Shown: one piece after another, positions 29,526 through 39,022 of the stretch
Position numbering within the stretch: the stretch's first letter is position 1
Layout of the letters: every line of letters starts with the position of its first letter
Assembly: GCF_000949385.2 (NCBI RefSeq)
Contig: NZ_JYKO02000001.1
Coordinates: 4,581,840-4,645,839, forward strand
DNA from: Pseudomonas sp. LFM046
GTDB lineage: Bacteria; Pseudomonadota; Gammaproteobacteria; Pseudomonadales; Pseudomonadaceae
Direction: 5' to 3'
Length of the DNA: 64,000 nucleotides
Notes under the pieces: generated by a model
Seen by the model: the letters and a program-made list of their open reading frames with translations, nothing else
The model's database searches: none
What the model was told of the DNA's origin: nothing
Program-made: the position numbers and the translations under genes

Positions 29526-30280
29526 TTGGCTCGTGCCTCGGCTTCTAGCTGCTCGCTGGTCTTGCCAAAGCGACGCTGTCGCTTGGCGAAGTCCGCCAGC
29601 GCCTTGCGCATGGCTTCGTGCTTGAAGTCAGGCCAGAAGAGATCAGAGAAATACAGCTCGGCATAGGCGAGCTGCCAGAGCAGGAAGTTGCTGATGCGAT
29701 GCTCGCCACCGGTGCGGATGCACAGATCGGGCAACGGCAGGTCGCCCGTGACAAGGCAGCTCTGCAGCAACTGAGGGGAAATATCGTCAGGTTGCAGGTG
29801 ACCGGCCTGCACTTCGCGCGCCAGGCGCTGCGCAGCCTGGGTGATATCCCACTGGCCGCCGTAGTTGGCAGCGACCTGGAGGATGAACTTCTTGTGGCCG
29901 GAGGTCAGCTGTTCGGCCTCGCGCATGGCGGCCTGCAGCTCCGGATGGAAGCGCGAACGGTCACCGATGATGCGCAGGCGGATATCGTTGTCGTCCAGGC
30001 GCCGGGCCTCACGGCGAAGCGCCCCCAGGAACAGTTCCATCAGCGCGCTGACCTCGTCGGCCGGGCGCTGCCAGTTTTCACTGGAGAAGGCGAACAGGGT
30101 GAGTACCTCGACACCGGCCTCGGCACACACCTCGATCACCGCGCGGACTGCGTCGACGCCGGCCTTGTGGCCGGCGACGCCAGGCAGCAGGCGCTTCTTC
30201 GCCCAACGGTTGTTACCGTCCATGATGATTGCCACATGCCGTGGCACCGCCGGGTTCACGCCTTGCTGGGATTTGTCCAT
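29519..30280 (-). CDS. uppS: Undecaprenyl diphosphate synthase
   Basis: Cis-prenyltransferase that extends farnesyl diphosphate with isopentenyl diphosphate to the C55 lipid carrier for peptidoglycan and O-antigen. The 253-residue product has HVAIIMDGNNRWAKKR with catalytic Asp21, the FAFSSENWQRP motif and the C-terminal CIRTGGEHRISNFLLWQLAYAE region. It connects the MEP pathway genes with cell-wall supply in the same operon. Confidence 0.98.
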   Translation of the reverse strand: MDKSQQGVNPAVPRHVAIIMDGNNRWAKKRLLPGVAGHKAGVDAVRAVIEVCAEAGVEVLTLFAFSSENWQRPADEVSALMELFLGALRREARRLDDNDIRLRIIGDRSRFHPELQAAMREAEQLTSGHKKFILQVAANYGGQWDITQAAQRLAREVQAGHLQPDDISPQLLQSCLVTGDLPLPDLCIRTGGEHRISNFLLWQLAYAELYFSDLFWPDFKHEAMRKALADFAKRQRRFGKTSEQLEAEARAKC

Positions 30281-30294
30281 GACGATTCCGGACG

Positions 30295-30852
30295 TCAGAC
30301 GGCCATCAGGTCTTTTTCTTTGGCTTCCAGAGCCTTGTCGACTTCGCCGACGAACTTGTCGGTCAGCTTCTGCACGTCGTCAGCCGCACGACGCTCGTCG
30401 TCTTCGCTGATTTCCTTTTCCTTGACCAGGTCTTTCAGCTGGGCCAGGGCATCACGACGGATGTTGCGCACAGCGACACGAGCGTTCTCTGCCTCGGCGC
30501 GCGCCTGCTTGGTGAAGCCCTTGCGGGTTTCCTCGGTCAGGGCGGGCATCGGCACACGAATGGTGGTGCCGGCAGTGGCCGGGTTCAGACCCAGGTCGGA
30601 GGTCATGATGGCCTTCTCCACAGCCTGGATCATGCTCTTGTCGAACACGGTCAGAGCCAGGGTGCGGGAGTCTTCGGCAATCACGTTGGCCACCTGGCGC
30701 AGGGGGGTATCAGCGCCGTAGTAGGACACCATCACGCTGTCCAGGATGCTCGGGTGCGCACGCCCGGTGCGGATCTTGGCGAAAGCATGATCCAGCGATT
30801 CCAGGGTTTTCTTCATGCGCTCCTGCGCTTCTTGCTTGATCTCGTTGATCAC
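30295..30852 (-). CDS. frr: Ribosome recycling factor
   Basis: With EF-G, splits the post-termination ribosome. The 185-residue product is full length and opens [20 protein letters not shown], with the [25 protein letters not shown] and [14 protein letters not shown] motifs. It overlaps pyrH by 4 bases (ATGA). Order tsf-pyrH-frr-uppS is conserved across gammaproteobacteria. Confidence 0.99.
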   Translation of the reverse strand: MINEIKQEAQERMKKTLESLDHAFAKIRTGRAHPSILDSVMVSYYGADTPLRQVANVIAEDSRTLALTVFDKSMIQAVEKAIMTSDLGLNPATAGTTIRVPMPALTEETRKGFTKQARAEAENARVAVRNIRRDALAQLKDLVKEKEISEDDERRAADDVQKLTDKFVGEVDKALEAKEKDLMAV

Positions 30853-31592
30853 TGTTCGCCCTCCTCGATCAGGGTTCCTTCGGCGCCGCCGACCACGATG
30901 TTCAGCAGGGCACCCGGTTTATTCATATTGAAGACCCGCAGCGGCATCTTCTGGTCACGGCACAGACAGATGGCCGTGAGGTCCATGACCCCCAGCTTGC
31001 GATCCAGCACCTCGTCGTAGGTCAGGCGCTCGAACTTCTCGGCATTGGGATCCTTGAACGGGTCGGCAGTGTACACGCCATCGACCTTGGTGGCTTTCAG
31101 GACTACATCCGCATCCACTTCGATGGCACGCAGGCAGGCGGCCGAGTCAGTGGTGAAGAAGGGGTTGCCGGTACCGGCGGAGAAGATCACCACTTCGCCG
31201 GAACTCAGGTGGCGCATGGCCTTGCGACGGTCGTAGTGATCGGTCACGCCGACCATGGAGATGGCGGACATGACAATGGCAGGAATGTTCGAGCGCTCAA
31301 GCGCGTCGCGCATGGCCAGGGCGTTCATCACAGTGGCCAGCATACCCATGTGGTCGCCGGTCACCCGATCCATGCCGGCGGCGCTCAGGGCCGCACCACG
31401 GAAGAGGTTGCCGCCGCCGATCACCAGACCGACCTGAACGCCGATACCGACCAATTGGCCGATTTCCAGCGCCATCCGATCGAGGACTTTCGGATCAATG
31501 CCGAACTCCTCGGAGCCCATCAGGGCCTCACCGCTGAGTTTGAGCAGAATGCGTTTGTAGCGAGGTTGGCGGCCACTCACCTGCTGAGCCAT
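30849..31592 (-). CDS. pyrH: UMP kinase
   Basis: Phosphorylates UMP to UDP; hexameric amino-acid-kinase-fold enzyme, feedback regulated by UTP in bacteria. The 247-residue product has [38 protein letters not shown] and [16 protein letters not shown]. The start [14 protein letters not shown] is preferred; a longer frame upstream lacks similarity. A hairpin upstream separates it from tsf. Confidence 0.99.
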   Translation of the reverse strand: MAQQVSGRQPRYKRILLKLSGEALMGSEEFGIDPKVLDRMALEIGQLVGIGVQVGLVIGGGNLFRGAALSAAGMDRVTGDHMGMLATVMNALAMRDALERSNIPAIVMSAISMVGVTDHYDRRKAMRHLSSGEVVIFSAGTGNPFFTTDSAACLRAIEVDADVVLKATKVDGVYTADPFKDPNAEKFERLTYDEVLDRKLGVMDLTAICLCRDQKMPLRVFNMNKPGALLNIVVGGAEGTLIEEGEQ

Positions 31593-31738
31593 TGCGTATC
31601 TCTCCTGCGGCGCTATGTGAATTCGTGGGCCTCTCGGCCCGATGTACTGGCGACTCTTGAGACGTCGCAAACGGCATTTGGTGCCCGGCGACCGGTCCTG
31701 CCGCGGAAACCGCCCCGAATCGGTTCCCCAGTTTGACA

Positions 31739-31770
31739 AAGAGGCCGCACGCGTGAGCGGGCAGCCTCTT
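31739..31770 (-). terminator. Hairpin after tsf
   Basis: Outer arms AAGAGGC (31739-31745) and GCCTCTT (31764-31770), with GC-rich internal pairing possible. On the minus strand it is followed by TGTC and so is a weak terminator of the rpsB-tsf transcript, ahead of pyrH. The rest of 31593-31793 shows nothing further. Confidence 0.5.
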
Positions 31771-31793
31771 GCGGGGCGACAGCCGAGGCCGTC

Positions 31794-32663
31794 TTATTGC
31801 TTGGTAGCAGCGACCTGGGCAGCTACTTCGGCAGCGAAGTCGACTTCGACCTTTTCGATGCCTTCGCCTACTTCGTAGCGAACGAAGGAAACGATCTCGG
31901 CGCCGGCTTTCTTGGCCAGATCACCGACCTTGACTTCCGGATCCTTGACGAAAGGCTGCTCTACCAGGCTGGCCTCAGCCAGGAACTTGGCGATACGGCC
32001 CTTGACCATGTTCTCGACGATGTTTTCCGGCTTGCCGGCGATCTTGTCGGCGTTCAGGGCCAGGAAGATTTCCTTTTCCTTGGCGATGGCTTCTTCGGAA
32101 ACCTGGGTCGGGCTCAGGAACTGCGGGTTGCTGGCAGCCACGTGCATGGCGATGTCCTTGGCCAGTTCCGGGTTGCCGCCTTTCAGGTTCACGACTACGC
32201 CGATGCGGTGGCCGTGCAGGTAGGCACCAACCACGTCACCCTCAACACGGGTCAGACGACGGATGTTGACGTTCTCACCGGTCTTGGAAACCAGAGCCAG
32301 ACGAGCTTCTTCGCGGGCTTCAACCAGCGGAGCGGCGTCGGTCAGCTTCTCGTTGAAAGCCTGATCCAGGGAAGCGGCAACGAAGCCCTTGAAGTCGTCC
32401 TGCAGAGCCAGGAAGTCGGTCTGGGAGTTGACTTCGATGATGACGGCAACCTTGTTGTCATCAGCAACCTTGACGGCGATGGCACCTTCGGCGGCGATGT
32501 TGCCAGCCTTTTTGGCAGCCTTGATGGCGCCAGCGGCGCGCATATCGTCGATGGCCTTCTCGATGTCGCCCTCAGCGGCGGTCAGGGCCTTCTTGCAATC
32601 CATCATGCCCAGGCCGGTACGCTCGCGCAGTTCTTTAACCAGGGCTGCAGTAATCTCTGCCAT
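31794..32663 (-). CDS. tsf: Translation elongation factor Ts
   Basis: Nucleotide exchange factor that reloads EF-Tu with GTP. The 289-residue product has the N-terminal UBA-like domain with LRERTGLGMMDCKKAL, the EVNSQTDFLA signature that contacts EF-Tu, and HVAASNPQFL. Co-transcribed with rpsB through an attenuator-like hairpin, the standard arrangement. Confidence 0.99.
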   Translation of the reverse strand: MAEITAALVKELRERTGLGMMDCKKALTAAEGDIEKAIDDMRAAGAIKAAKKAGNIAAEGAIAVKVADDNKVAVIIEVNSQTDFLALQDDFKGFVAASLDQAFNEKLTDAAPLVEAREEARLALVSKTGENVNIRRLTRVEGDVVGAYLHGHRIGVVVNLKGGNPELAKDIAMHVAASNPQFLSPTQVSEEAIAKEKEIFLALNADKIAGKPENIVENMVKGRIAKFLAEASLVEQPFVKDPEVKVGDLAKKAGAEIVSFVRYEVGEGIEKVEVDFAAEVAAQVAATKQ

Positions 32664-32737
32664 GTCGCAATCCTCTTGAATAGGTTTTCAACCATTCAGC
32701 CCGGAGATCCGGGCATTCACAATTCGGAGGTGGCAAA

Positions 32738-32756
32738 AAGGGGGCCTAGCCCCCTT
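32738..32756 (-). terminator. Intrinsic terminator/attenuator between rpsB and tsf
   Basis: Perfect 8-bp arms AAGGGGGC (32738-32745) and GCCCCCTT (32749-32756), loop CTA; on the minus strand it ends in a run of five T. It lies 35 bases after the rpsB stop. In E. coli a partial terminator sits at the same place and sets the S2:EF-Ts ratio. Confidence 0.8.
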
Positions 32757-32790
32757 CTTGCGCACCGGGTAACGCTAGACGGCTGTCAAC

Positions 32791-33531
32791 TCAGCCTTCT
32801 GCGGCCTCGGAGGCGGCTTCTTCGACGAACTCGTCAGGACCGCCAACGGCATTCTGACGGCCGCGGATTACAGCATCAGCAACGCTGGCGAGATACAGCT
32901 GAACGGCGCGGATGGCGTCGTCGTTACCCGGGATGACGTAGTCAACGCCTTCCGGGCTGCTGTTGGTATCGACAACGCCGATAACCGGGATGCCCAGCTT
33001 GTTGGCTTCGCTGATGGCGATGCGCTCGTGGTCAACGTCGATCACGAACAGAGCGTCCGGCAGGCCGCCCATGTCCTTGATGCCGCCCAGGCTGCGCTCG
33101 AGCTTCTCGAGGTCGCGGGTACGCATCAGGGCTTCTTTCTTGGTCAGCTTGGCGAAGGTGCCGTCCTGGGACTGGGTTTCCAGCTCGCGCAGACGCTTGA
33201 TGGACTGACGGATGGTCTTGTAGTTGGTCAGCATGCCGCCCAGCCAGCGGTGGTCGACGTACGGGGAGCCGCAACGAGCAGCTTCTTCACGAACGATCTT
33301 GCCAGCGGAACGCTTGGTGCCGACGAACAGAACCTTGTTCTTGCCTGCAGCCAGTTTCTCAACGAAGGACAGAGCCTCGTTGAACATCGGCAGGGTTTTT
33401 TCCAGGTTGATGATGTGGATCTTGTTACGCGCGCCGAAAATGTACTTGCCCATTTTCGGGTTCCAGTAACGGGTCTGGTGGCCGAAGTGCACACCGGCCT
33501 TCAGCATATCGCGCATGTTGACTTGGGACAT
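32791..33531 (-). CDS. rpsB: 30S ribosomal protein S2
   Basis: Late-assembling small-subunit protein that recruits S1. The 246-residue product opens [20 protein letters not shown] and has the [21 protein letters not shown] and [25 protein letters not shown] motifs. The start was fixed by this N-terminus. First gene of the long minus-strand operon. Its leader contains a stable hairpin (33574-33603) that may mediate feedback by S2. Confidence 0.99.
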   Translation of the reverse strand: MSQVNMRDMLKAGVHFGHQTRYWNPKMGKYIFGARNKIHIINLEKTLPMFNEALSFVEKLAAGKNKVLFVGTKRSAGKIVREEAARCGSPYVDHRWLGGMLTNYKTIRQSIKRLRELETQSQDGTFAKLTKKEALMRTRDLEKLERSLGGIKDMGGLPDALFVIDVDHERIAISEANKLGIPVIGVVDTNSSPEGVDYVIPGNDDAIRAVQLYLASVADAVIRGRQNAVGGPDEFVEEAASEAAEG

Positions 33532-33573
33532 TTCTATTCCTCGATAAGTCGGGTTAGGCCTCCACGCACCCCA

Positions 33574-33603
33574 ATATCCAACCCTTTCGGGCACCCAGGA
33601 TAT
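33574..33603 (-). promoter_or_regulatory. Structured rpsB leader hairpin
   Basis: Outer stem ATATCC (33574-33579)/GGATAT (33598-33603) enclosing CCC (33582-33584)/GGG (33589-33591) with a GAAA-type tetraloop on the mRNA. It lies 43-72 bases upstream of the rpsB ATG. Position and shape fit an S2-binding autoregulatory leader known in gammaproteobacteria; binding is inferred only. Confidence 0.5.
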
Positions 33604-33662
33604 CGTGTCGATACGTGTGTGGGTTTGGGCTTGACGGACACCATGCCCGTAAAGCGGCGCGT

Positions 33663-33668
33663 TTTATA
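33663..33668 (-). promoter_or_regulatory. Candidate -10 box for the rpsB operon
   Basis: Minus-strand TATAAA followed by ACGCGCCGC, a GC-rich discriminator typical of stringently controlled ribosomal promoters. The -35 region is poor. A start here would give a leader of about 125 nt holding the 33574-33603 hairpin. Confidence 0.4.
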
Positions 33669-33730
33669 GCACAAAAAGCAGGCTCAAGCTACTGCAACGA
33701 TACGCCACAAACCAGCTCGCCTTCGCCTTG

Positions 33731-33757
33731 TGGCTTATGGCTTGCGGCTTGAAGCTG
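33731..33757. repeat. Short degenerate heptad repeat upstream of map
   Basis: Three near-identical 7-mers (TGGCTTA, TGGCTTG, CGGCTTG) followed by AAGCTG. The last part, GCTTGAAGCTG (33747-33757), recurs exactly at 40064-40074 in front of csdA. It lies in the 265-bp divergent gap between rpsB and map (33532-33796). Confidence 0.5.
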
Positions 33758-33796
33758 TTAATATCAATCCCTTTCCGCTTGCGCCAGAGACCTTTT

Positions 33797-34579
33797 ATGA
33801 CCGTCACCATCAAGACGCCCGCAGAAATCGAGAAAATGCGCGTTGCTGGCCGCCTGGCCGCCGAAGTGCTGGAGATGATCGGCGAGCATGTCAAACCCGG
33901 CGTGACCACCGAAGAACTGGACCGCATCTGCCATGACTACATCGTCAATGTGCAGCAGGCCATTCCCGCTCCGCTCAACTACAAGGGCTTCCCGAAGTCG
34001 ATCTGCACCTCGGTCAACCACGTGGTGTGCCACGGCATTCCCAACGAGAAGCCGCTGAAGGATGGCGACATCCTCAATATCGACATCACCGTCATCAAGG
34101 ACGGCTACCACGGCGACACCAGCAAGATGTTCCTGGTGGGCAAGGTGCCGGAATGGGCCGACAAGCTCTGCCGCGTAACCCAGGAGTGCATGTACAAGGG
34201 CATCCAGCTGGTCAAGCCGGGCGCTCGTCTGGGCGATATCGGCGAAGTGATCCAGAAGCATGCCGAGAAACTGGGCTACTCGGTGGTCCGCGAGTACTGC
34301 GGCCACGGCATCGGTGCCGTGTTCCACGAAGAACCGCAGGTCCTGCACTACGGCCGCGCCGGCACCGGCATGGAGCTCAAGGAAGGCATGACCTTCACCA
34401 TCGAGCCGATGATCAACCAGGGCCGCCCGGAAACTCGCCTGCTGGGCGACGGTTGGACCGCCATTACCAAGGACCGCAAGCTTTCCGCCCAGTGGGAGCA
34501 CACTGTCCTGGTGACGGCCGATGGCTACGAGATTCTCACCCTGCGCGGCGACGACACCCTGCCGCGCACCTCGTCCTGA
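33797..34579 (+). CDS. map: Methionine aminopeptidase, type I
   Basis: Removes the initiator methionine from nascent proteins. The 260-residue product has the pita-bread fold ligands His79 (VVCHGIP), Asp96 and Asp107 (DILNID; GDTSKMF), His170 (CGHGIGAVFHEEP), Glu203 (FTIEPMI) and Glu234 (QWEHTVLV). The start MTVTIKTPAEIEKMR was chosen over a frame extension into the divergent promoter region. Transcribed divergently from rpsB and followed 28 bases later by glnD. Confidence 0.99.
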   Translation: MTVTIKTPAEIEKMRVAGRLAAEVLEMIGEHVKPGVTTEELDRICHDYIVNVQQAIPAPLNYKGFPKSICTSVNHVVCHGIPNEKPLKDGDILNIDITVIKDGYHGDTSKMFLVGKVPEWADKLCRVTQECMYKGIQLVKPGARLGDIGEVIQKHAEKLGYSVVREYCGHGIGAVFHEEPQVLHYGRAGTGMELKEGMTFTIEPMINQGRPETRLLGDGWTAITKDRKLSAQWEHTVLVTADGYEILTLRGDDTLPRTSS

Positions 34580-34607
34580 TCTGACACTCATATAAGGAAG
34601 GCCGCCC

Positions 34608-37310
34608 ATGCCGCAGGTGGATCCCGAGTTGTTCGACCGCGGGCAGTTCCAGGCGGAACTGGCCTTGAAGTCCAGCCCTATCGCTGCCTTCAAGAAAGCC
34701 ATTCGCCAGGCCCGCGAGGTGCTCGACAACCGGTTCGCCAGCGGCCGCGACATCCGTCGCCTGGTGGAAGACCGCGCCTGGTTCGTCGACCAGCTCCTGC
34801 GGGCGGCCTGGGAACGCTTCGACTGGAGCGAGGACGCCGATATCGCCCTGCTGGCGGTGGGCGGCTACGGGCGTGGCGAACTGCACCCGTACTCCGACAT
34901 CGACCTGCTGATCCTGCTGGGCAGCGCCGATCACGAAGTTTTCCGTGAGCCCATCGAAGGCTTCCTCACCCTGCTCTGGGATATCGGCCTGGAAGTGGGC
35001 CAGAGCGTGCGCTCGGTAGCCGAGTGCGCCGAAGAGGCGCAGGCCGACCTGACTGTGGTCACCAACCTGATGGAAAGCCGCACCGTCTGCGGCCCCGAGC
35101 ACCTGCGCCAGCACATGCTGCAAGTCACCAGCCCCGAGCAGATGTGGCCCAGCAAGCACTTCTTCCTCGCCAAGCGCGAGGAACAGCGCGGCCGTCACGC
35201 CAAGTACAACGACACCGAATACAACCTGGAGCCCAATGTGAAGGGCTCCCCCGGCGGCCTGCGGGATATCCAGACCATCCTTTGGGTCGCTCGCCGCCAG
35301 TTTGGCAGCCTCAACCTCCATGGCCTGGTACAGCAAGGCTTCCTGGTGGAAAGCGAGTGCAGCATGCTGGCCTCCAGCCAGGAATTCCTCTGGAAGGTGC
35401 GCTACGCCCTGCACATGCTGGCCGGCCGTGCCGAAGACCGCCTGCTGTTCGACCACCAACGCAAGATTGCCGCCCTCCTCGGCTTCGAGGATGGCGACGG
35501 CAAGCTCGGTATCGAGCGTTTCATGCAGAAGTACTACCGGGTGGTGATGGGGGTTTCCGAGCTCAGCGACCTGATCAACCAGCATTTCGAGGAAGTCATC
35601 CTGCGCGCCGGTGAAACCGGCCAGGCGAAGCCGCTGAACAGCCGCTTCCAGCTGCGCGACGGCTACATCGAGGTGACGCACCCCAACGTCTTCAAGCGCA
35701 CCCCGTTCGCCATGCTGGAAATCTTCGTCCTGATGGCCCAGCACCCGGAGATCAAGGGCGTGCGCGCAGACACCATCCGCCTGCTGCGGGACAGCCGCCA
35801 CCTGATCGACGACGACTTCCGCAAGGACATCCGCAACACCAGCCTGTTCATCGAGCTGTTCAAATCCAGCCAGGGCATCCACCGCAACCTGCGGCGGATG
35901 AACCGCTACGGCATCCTCGGCCTCTACCTGCCGGAGTTCGGCCAGATCATCGGCCAGATGCAGCACGACCTGTTCCACATCTATACGGTGGACGCCCACA
36001 CCCTCAACCTGATCAAGCACCTGCGCAAGCTGAAGTGGCCGGAACTGTCGGAGAAATTCCCGCTGGCCAGCAAGCTCATCGACAAGCTGCCCAAGCCGGA
36101 GCTGATCTACCTCGCCGGCCTCTACCACGACATCGGCAAGGGCCGCGGCGGCGACCACTCCGAGCTCGGCGCAGTGGATGCCGAAGCGTTCTGCGCCCGT
36201 CACCAGTTGCCCGTGTGGGATTCGCGCCTGGTGGCCTGGCTGGTCCAGCACCACCTGGTGATGTCCACCACCGCCCAGCGCAAGGACCTCTCCGACCCGC
36301 AGGTGATCTACGACTTCGCGCGCCTGGTGGGTGACCAGACCCGCCTGGACTACCTCTATGTGCTCACCGTGGCCGACATCAACGCCACCAACCCGAGCCT
36401 GTGGAACTCCTGGCGCGCCAGCCTGCTGCGCCAGCTCTACACCGAGACCAAGCGCGCCCTGCGCCGGGGCCTGGAAAACCCGCTGGACCGCGAAGAACAG
36501 ATTCGCCAGACCCAGTCCGCCGCCATCGACATCCTGGTGCGCAATGGCATTGACCAGGACGAGGCCGAGCAGCTCTGGTCGCAGCTGGGCGACGACTACT
36601 TCCTGCGCCACACCGCCAGCGACGTGGCCTGGCACGCCGAAGCCATCCTCCAGCATCCGGCCGGCAACGATCCGCTGGTGCTGATCAAGGAAACCGCCCA
36701 GCGCGAGTTCGAGGGCGCCACCCAGATCTTCATCTACGCCCCGGACCAGCACGACTTCTTCGCCGTGACCGTGGCCGCCATGTCGCAGCTGAACCTGAAC
36801 ATCCACGACGCACGGATCATCACCTCCACCAGCCAGTTCACCCTCGACACCTACATCGTGCTCGATGCGGACGGCGGCCGGATCGGTGAAAACCCCGCAC
36901 GCATCCGCGAGATCCGCGAAGGCCTGATCGACGCCCTGAAGAATCCGGACGAGTACCCCGCCATCATCCAGCGCCGGGTACCGCGCCAGCTCAAGCACTT
37001 CGCCTTCCCGCCCCAGGTGACCATCTCCAACGACGCCCAGCGCCCGGTAACCATCCTGGAGCTGATCGCCCCCGACCGCCCCGGCCTGCTGGCGCGCATC
37101 GGCCGCATCTTCCTGGAGTTCGACCTGTCGTTGCAGAACGCCAAGATCGCCACCCTGGGCGAGCGCGTGGAAGACGTCTTCTTCGTCACCGACGCCAACA
37201 ACCAGCCCCTCTCCGACCCCGAGCTCTGCCAGCGCCTGCAGGAGGCCATCGTCTCCCAGCTGTCCGAGGCCAACGGTCAGAGCCGGGACCCGGCACGGAT
37301 AAGTATCTGA
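34608..37310 (+). CDS. glnD: Bifunctional uridylyltransferase/uridylyl-removing enzyme GlnD
   Basis: Nitrogen sensor that uridylylates PII proteins (GlnB/GlnK) when glutamine is low and removes UMP when it is high. The 900-residue product has the nucleotidyltransferase motif GGYGRGEL (85-92) with Asp97 and Asp99, a helical linker, an HD hydrolase domain (His507-Asp508 in [15 protein letters not shown]), and two C-terminal ACT domains (about 705-890, with [14 protein letters not shown]). An AAGGA ribosome binding site precedes the ATG. Downstream lies an extragenic palindrome. Confidence 0.99.
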   Translation: MPQVDPELFDRGQFQAELALKSSPIAAFKKAIRQAREVLDNRFASGRDIRRLVEDRAWFVDQLLRAAWERFDWSEDADIALLAVGGYGRGELHPYSDIDLLILLGSADHEVFREPIEGFLTLLWDIGLEVGQSVRSVAECAEEAQADLTVVTNLMESRTVCGPEHLRQHMLQVTSPEQMWPSKHFFLAKREEQRGRHAKYNDTEYNLEPNVKGSPGGLRDIQTILWVARRQFGSLNLHGLVQQGFLVESECSMLASSQEFLWKVRYALHMLAGRAEDRLLFDHQRKIAALLGFEDGDGKLGIERFMQKYYRVVMGVSELSDLINQHFEEVILRAGETGQAKPLNSRFQLRDGYIEVTHPNVFKRTPFAMLEIFVLMAQHPEIKGVRADTIRLLRDSRHLIDDDFRKDIRNTSLFIELFKSSQGIHRNLRRMNRYGILGLYLPEFGQIIGQMQHDLFHIYTVDAHTLNLIKHLRKLKWPELSEKFPLASKLIDKLPKPELIYLAGLYHDIGKGRGGDHSELGAVDAEAFCARHQLPVWDSRLVAWLVQHHLVMSTTAQRKDLSDPQVIYDFARLVGDQTRLDYLYVLTVADINATNPSLWNSWRASLLRQLYTETKRALRRGLENPLDREEQIRQTQSAAIDILVRNGIDQDEAEQLWSQLGDDYFLRHTASDVAWHAEAILQHPAGNDPLVLIKETAQREFEGATQIFIYAPDQHDFFAVTVAAMSQLNLNIHDARIITSTSQFTLDTYIVLDADGGRIGENPARIREIREGLIDALKNPDEYPAIIQRRVPRQLKHFAFPPQVTISNDAQRPVTILELIAPDRPGLLARIGRIFLEFDLSLQNAKIATLGERVEDVFFVTDANNQPLSDPELCQRLQEAIVSQLSEANGQSRDPARISI

Positions 37311-37314
37311 ACCC

Positions 37315-37382
37315 GTAGGGTGCAATAAGGCCGCAGGCCGGATTGCACCGCACCACCCACGACCTCCCTGTTGACGCCCTAC
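37315..37382. repeat. REP-like nested palindrome between glnD and dapC
   Basis: Outer arms GTAGGG (37315-37320)/CCCTAC (37377-37382), middle arms GGTGCAAT (37319-37326)/ATTGCACC (37342-37349), inner arms GGCC (37329-37332)/GGCC (37336-37339). GTAGGGTGCAAT...ATTGCACC resembles dispersed extragenic repeats common in Pseudomonas. The outer 3' arm stops 4 bases before the dapC ATG. Confidence 0.65.
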
Positions 37383-37386
37383 AGCC

Positions 37387-38583
37387 ATGAATGAAGCTCT
37401 GAACCACCTGCAGCCCTACCCCTTCGAGAAGCTCCGCGCCCTGCTGGCCGGCGCCCAGCCGCCGGCGGAGAAGAAGGCGATCGCCCTGTCCATCGGCGAG
37501 CCCAAGCACCGCTCCCCGGCCTTCGTCGCCGAAGCCCTGGCGGCCAGCCTCGAACAACTGGCGGTCTATCCCACCACCTTGGGTATTCCCGCGCTGCGCG
37601 AAGCCATCGCCCAGTGGTGCGAGCGTCGCTTCAAGGTGCCCGCCGGCTGGCTCGACGCCGCCCGCCACGTGCTGCCGGTGAACGGCACCCGCGAGGCCCT
37701 GTTCGCCTTCACCCAGGCCGTGGTCAACCGTGCCGACAACGGCCTGGTGGTCAGCCCGAACCCCTTTTATCAAATCTACGAAGGCGCAGCCCTGCTGGCC
37801 GGCGCCGAGCCGCACTACCTGCCCTGCCTGGCGGAGAACGGTTTCAACCCGGACTTCGACGCCGTACCGGCCGACGTCTGGCAGCGTTGCCAGCTCCTCT
37901 TCCTCTGCTCCCCGGGCAACCCCACCGGCGCGCTGATTCCGGTGGAGCCCCTGAAGAAGCTGATCGCCCTGGCCGACGAGCACGACTTCGTGATCGCCGC
38001 CGACGAGTGCTACAGCGAGCTCTACTTTGACGAGCAGAATCCGCCGGCCGGCCTGCTCACCGCCTGCGCCGAGCTGGGTCGCTCGGATTTCAAGCGCTGC
38101 GTGGTCTTCCACAGCCTGTCCAAGCGCTCCAACCTGCCGGGCCTGCGCTCCGGCTTCGTCGCCGGCGACGCCAGCATCCTCAAATCCTTCCTGCTGTACC
38201 GCACCTACCACGGCTGTGCCATGCCGGTGCAGACCCAGTTGGCCAGCGTCGCCGCCTGGAACGACGAAGTGCACGTGCGCGCCAACCGCGCCCTGTACCG
38301 CGAGAAATTCGACGCCATGCTGGATATCCTTGGCCCGGTACTGGACGTGCAGCGCCCTGACGGCGGCTTCTACCTCTGGCCGAAGACCCCGGTGGACGAC
38401 GAGACCTTCACCCGCGAGCTGTTCGCCCGCGAACACGTCACCGTGGTGCCCGGCTCCTACCTGTCCCGCTCCGTCGACGGTTTCAACCCCGGTGCCGGCC
38501 GCGTGCGCATGGCCCTGGTGGCCCCGCTGGCCGAATGCGTCGAAGCCGCTGAGCGCATCCGCGATTTCGTCAAAGGACTGTGA
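37387..38583 (+). CDS. dapC: Succinyldiaminopimelate transaminase
   Basis: PLP-dependent aminotransferase that makes N-succinyl-L,L-diaminopimelate from the keto precursor, in lysine and peptidoglycan synthesis. The 398-residue fold-type I protein has CSPGNPTGA, the ADECYSELYF region and PLP lysine Lys246 in SLSKRSNLPGLRSGF. The N-terminus MNEALNHLQPYPFEKL fits Pseudomonas DapC, but no Shine-Dalgarno precedes it; a palindrome abuts the ATG. Clustered with dapD and dapE. Confidence 0.95.
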   Translation: MNEALNHLQPYPFEKLRALLAGAQPPAEKKAIALSIGEPKHRSPAFVAEALAASLEQLAVYPTTLGIPALREAIAQWCERRFKVPAGWLDAARHVLPVNGTREALFAFTQAVVNRADNGLVVSPNPFYQIYEGAALLAGAEPHYLPCLAENGFNPDFDAVPADVWQRCQLLFLCSPGNPTGALIPVEPLKKLIALADEHDFVIAADECYSELYFDEQNPPAGLLTACAELGRSDFKRCVVFHSLSKRSNLPGLRSGFVAGDASILKSFLLYRTYHGCAMPVQTQLASVAAWNDEVHVRANRALYREKFDAMLDILGPVLDVQRPDGGFYLWPKTPVDDETFTRELFAREHVTVVPGSYLSRSVDGFNPGAGRVRMALVAPLAECVEAAERIRDFVKGL

Positions 38584-38603
38584 GTTTCAAAGGACAAGCG
38601 AAC

Positions 38604-38951
38604 ATGAGCATCACCCTTTACGGCATCAAGGCCTGCGACACCATGAAGAAGGCTCGCACCTGGCTCGAAGAGCAGGGCGTGGCGTACAGCTTCCATGACT
38701 ACAAGGCCTCGGCCATCGACCGCGCCAGCCTTGAGAAATGGTGCGCCGAGCACGGTTGGGAAACCGTCCTGAACCGCGCCGGCACCACCTTCCGCAAGCT
38801 GGAAGATGCGCAGAAAGCCGACCTGGACCAGGACAAGGCCATCGCGCTGATGCTGGCCCAGCCCTCGATGATCAAGCGTCCGGTGCTGGACCTGGGTAGC
38901 CGCACCCTGGTCGGTTTCAAGCCGGATGCCTACGCCGCAGCGTTCAAATAA
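38604..38951 (+). CDS. ArsC/Spx-family small protein (YffB-like)
   Basis: Thioredoxin-fold protein of 115 residues with the N-terminal pattern LYGIKACDTMKKARTWL (Cys11, single cysteine without CXXC) and the ArsC-family C-terminal IKRPVLDLG. Members of this YffB branch are annotated as arsenate reductase-like, but arsenate reduction is usually not shown and there is no ars operon here. The start MSITLYGIK follows a AAGGACAAG site. It lies between dapC and dapD in Pseudomonas generally (PA3664-like), which hints at a housekeeping redox role rather than arsenic resistance. Confidence 0.88.
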   Translation: MSITLYGIKACDTMKKARTWLEEQGVAYSFHDYKASAIDRASLEKWCAEHGWETVLNRAGTTFRKLEDAQKADLDQDKAIALMLAQPSMIKRPVLDLGSRTLVGFKPDAYAAAFK

Positions 38952-38965
38952 CCGTGATCGACGAC

Positions 38966-38993
38966 CAGGCGCCCGCATCGGCCGCGGCGCCTG
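38966..38993. other. Hairpin upstream of dapD
   Basis: Perfect 8-bp arms CAGGCGCC (38966-38973) and GGCGCCTG (38986-38993), 12-base loop, without a T tract. Between the ArsC-like gene and dapD; possible partial terminator or extragenic palindrome. Confidence 0.45.
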
Positions 38994-39022
38994 ACCAACA
39001 CCCTTCAGCAAGAGGAATCCCC

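Noticed and set aside
33731-33757. Possible CRISPR-like direct repeat before map
   Set aside because: Units are only 7 bases without spacers; it is a short degenerate tandem repeat.
34536-37388. A 950-codon open frame antisense to glnD
   Set aside because: GlnD is complete with all catalytic motifs; the antisense frame has no recognisable domain and follows third-position GC bias.
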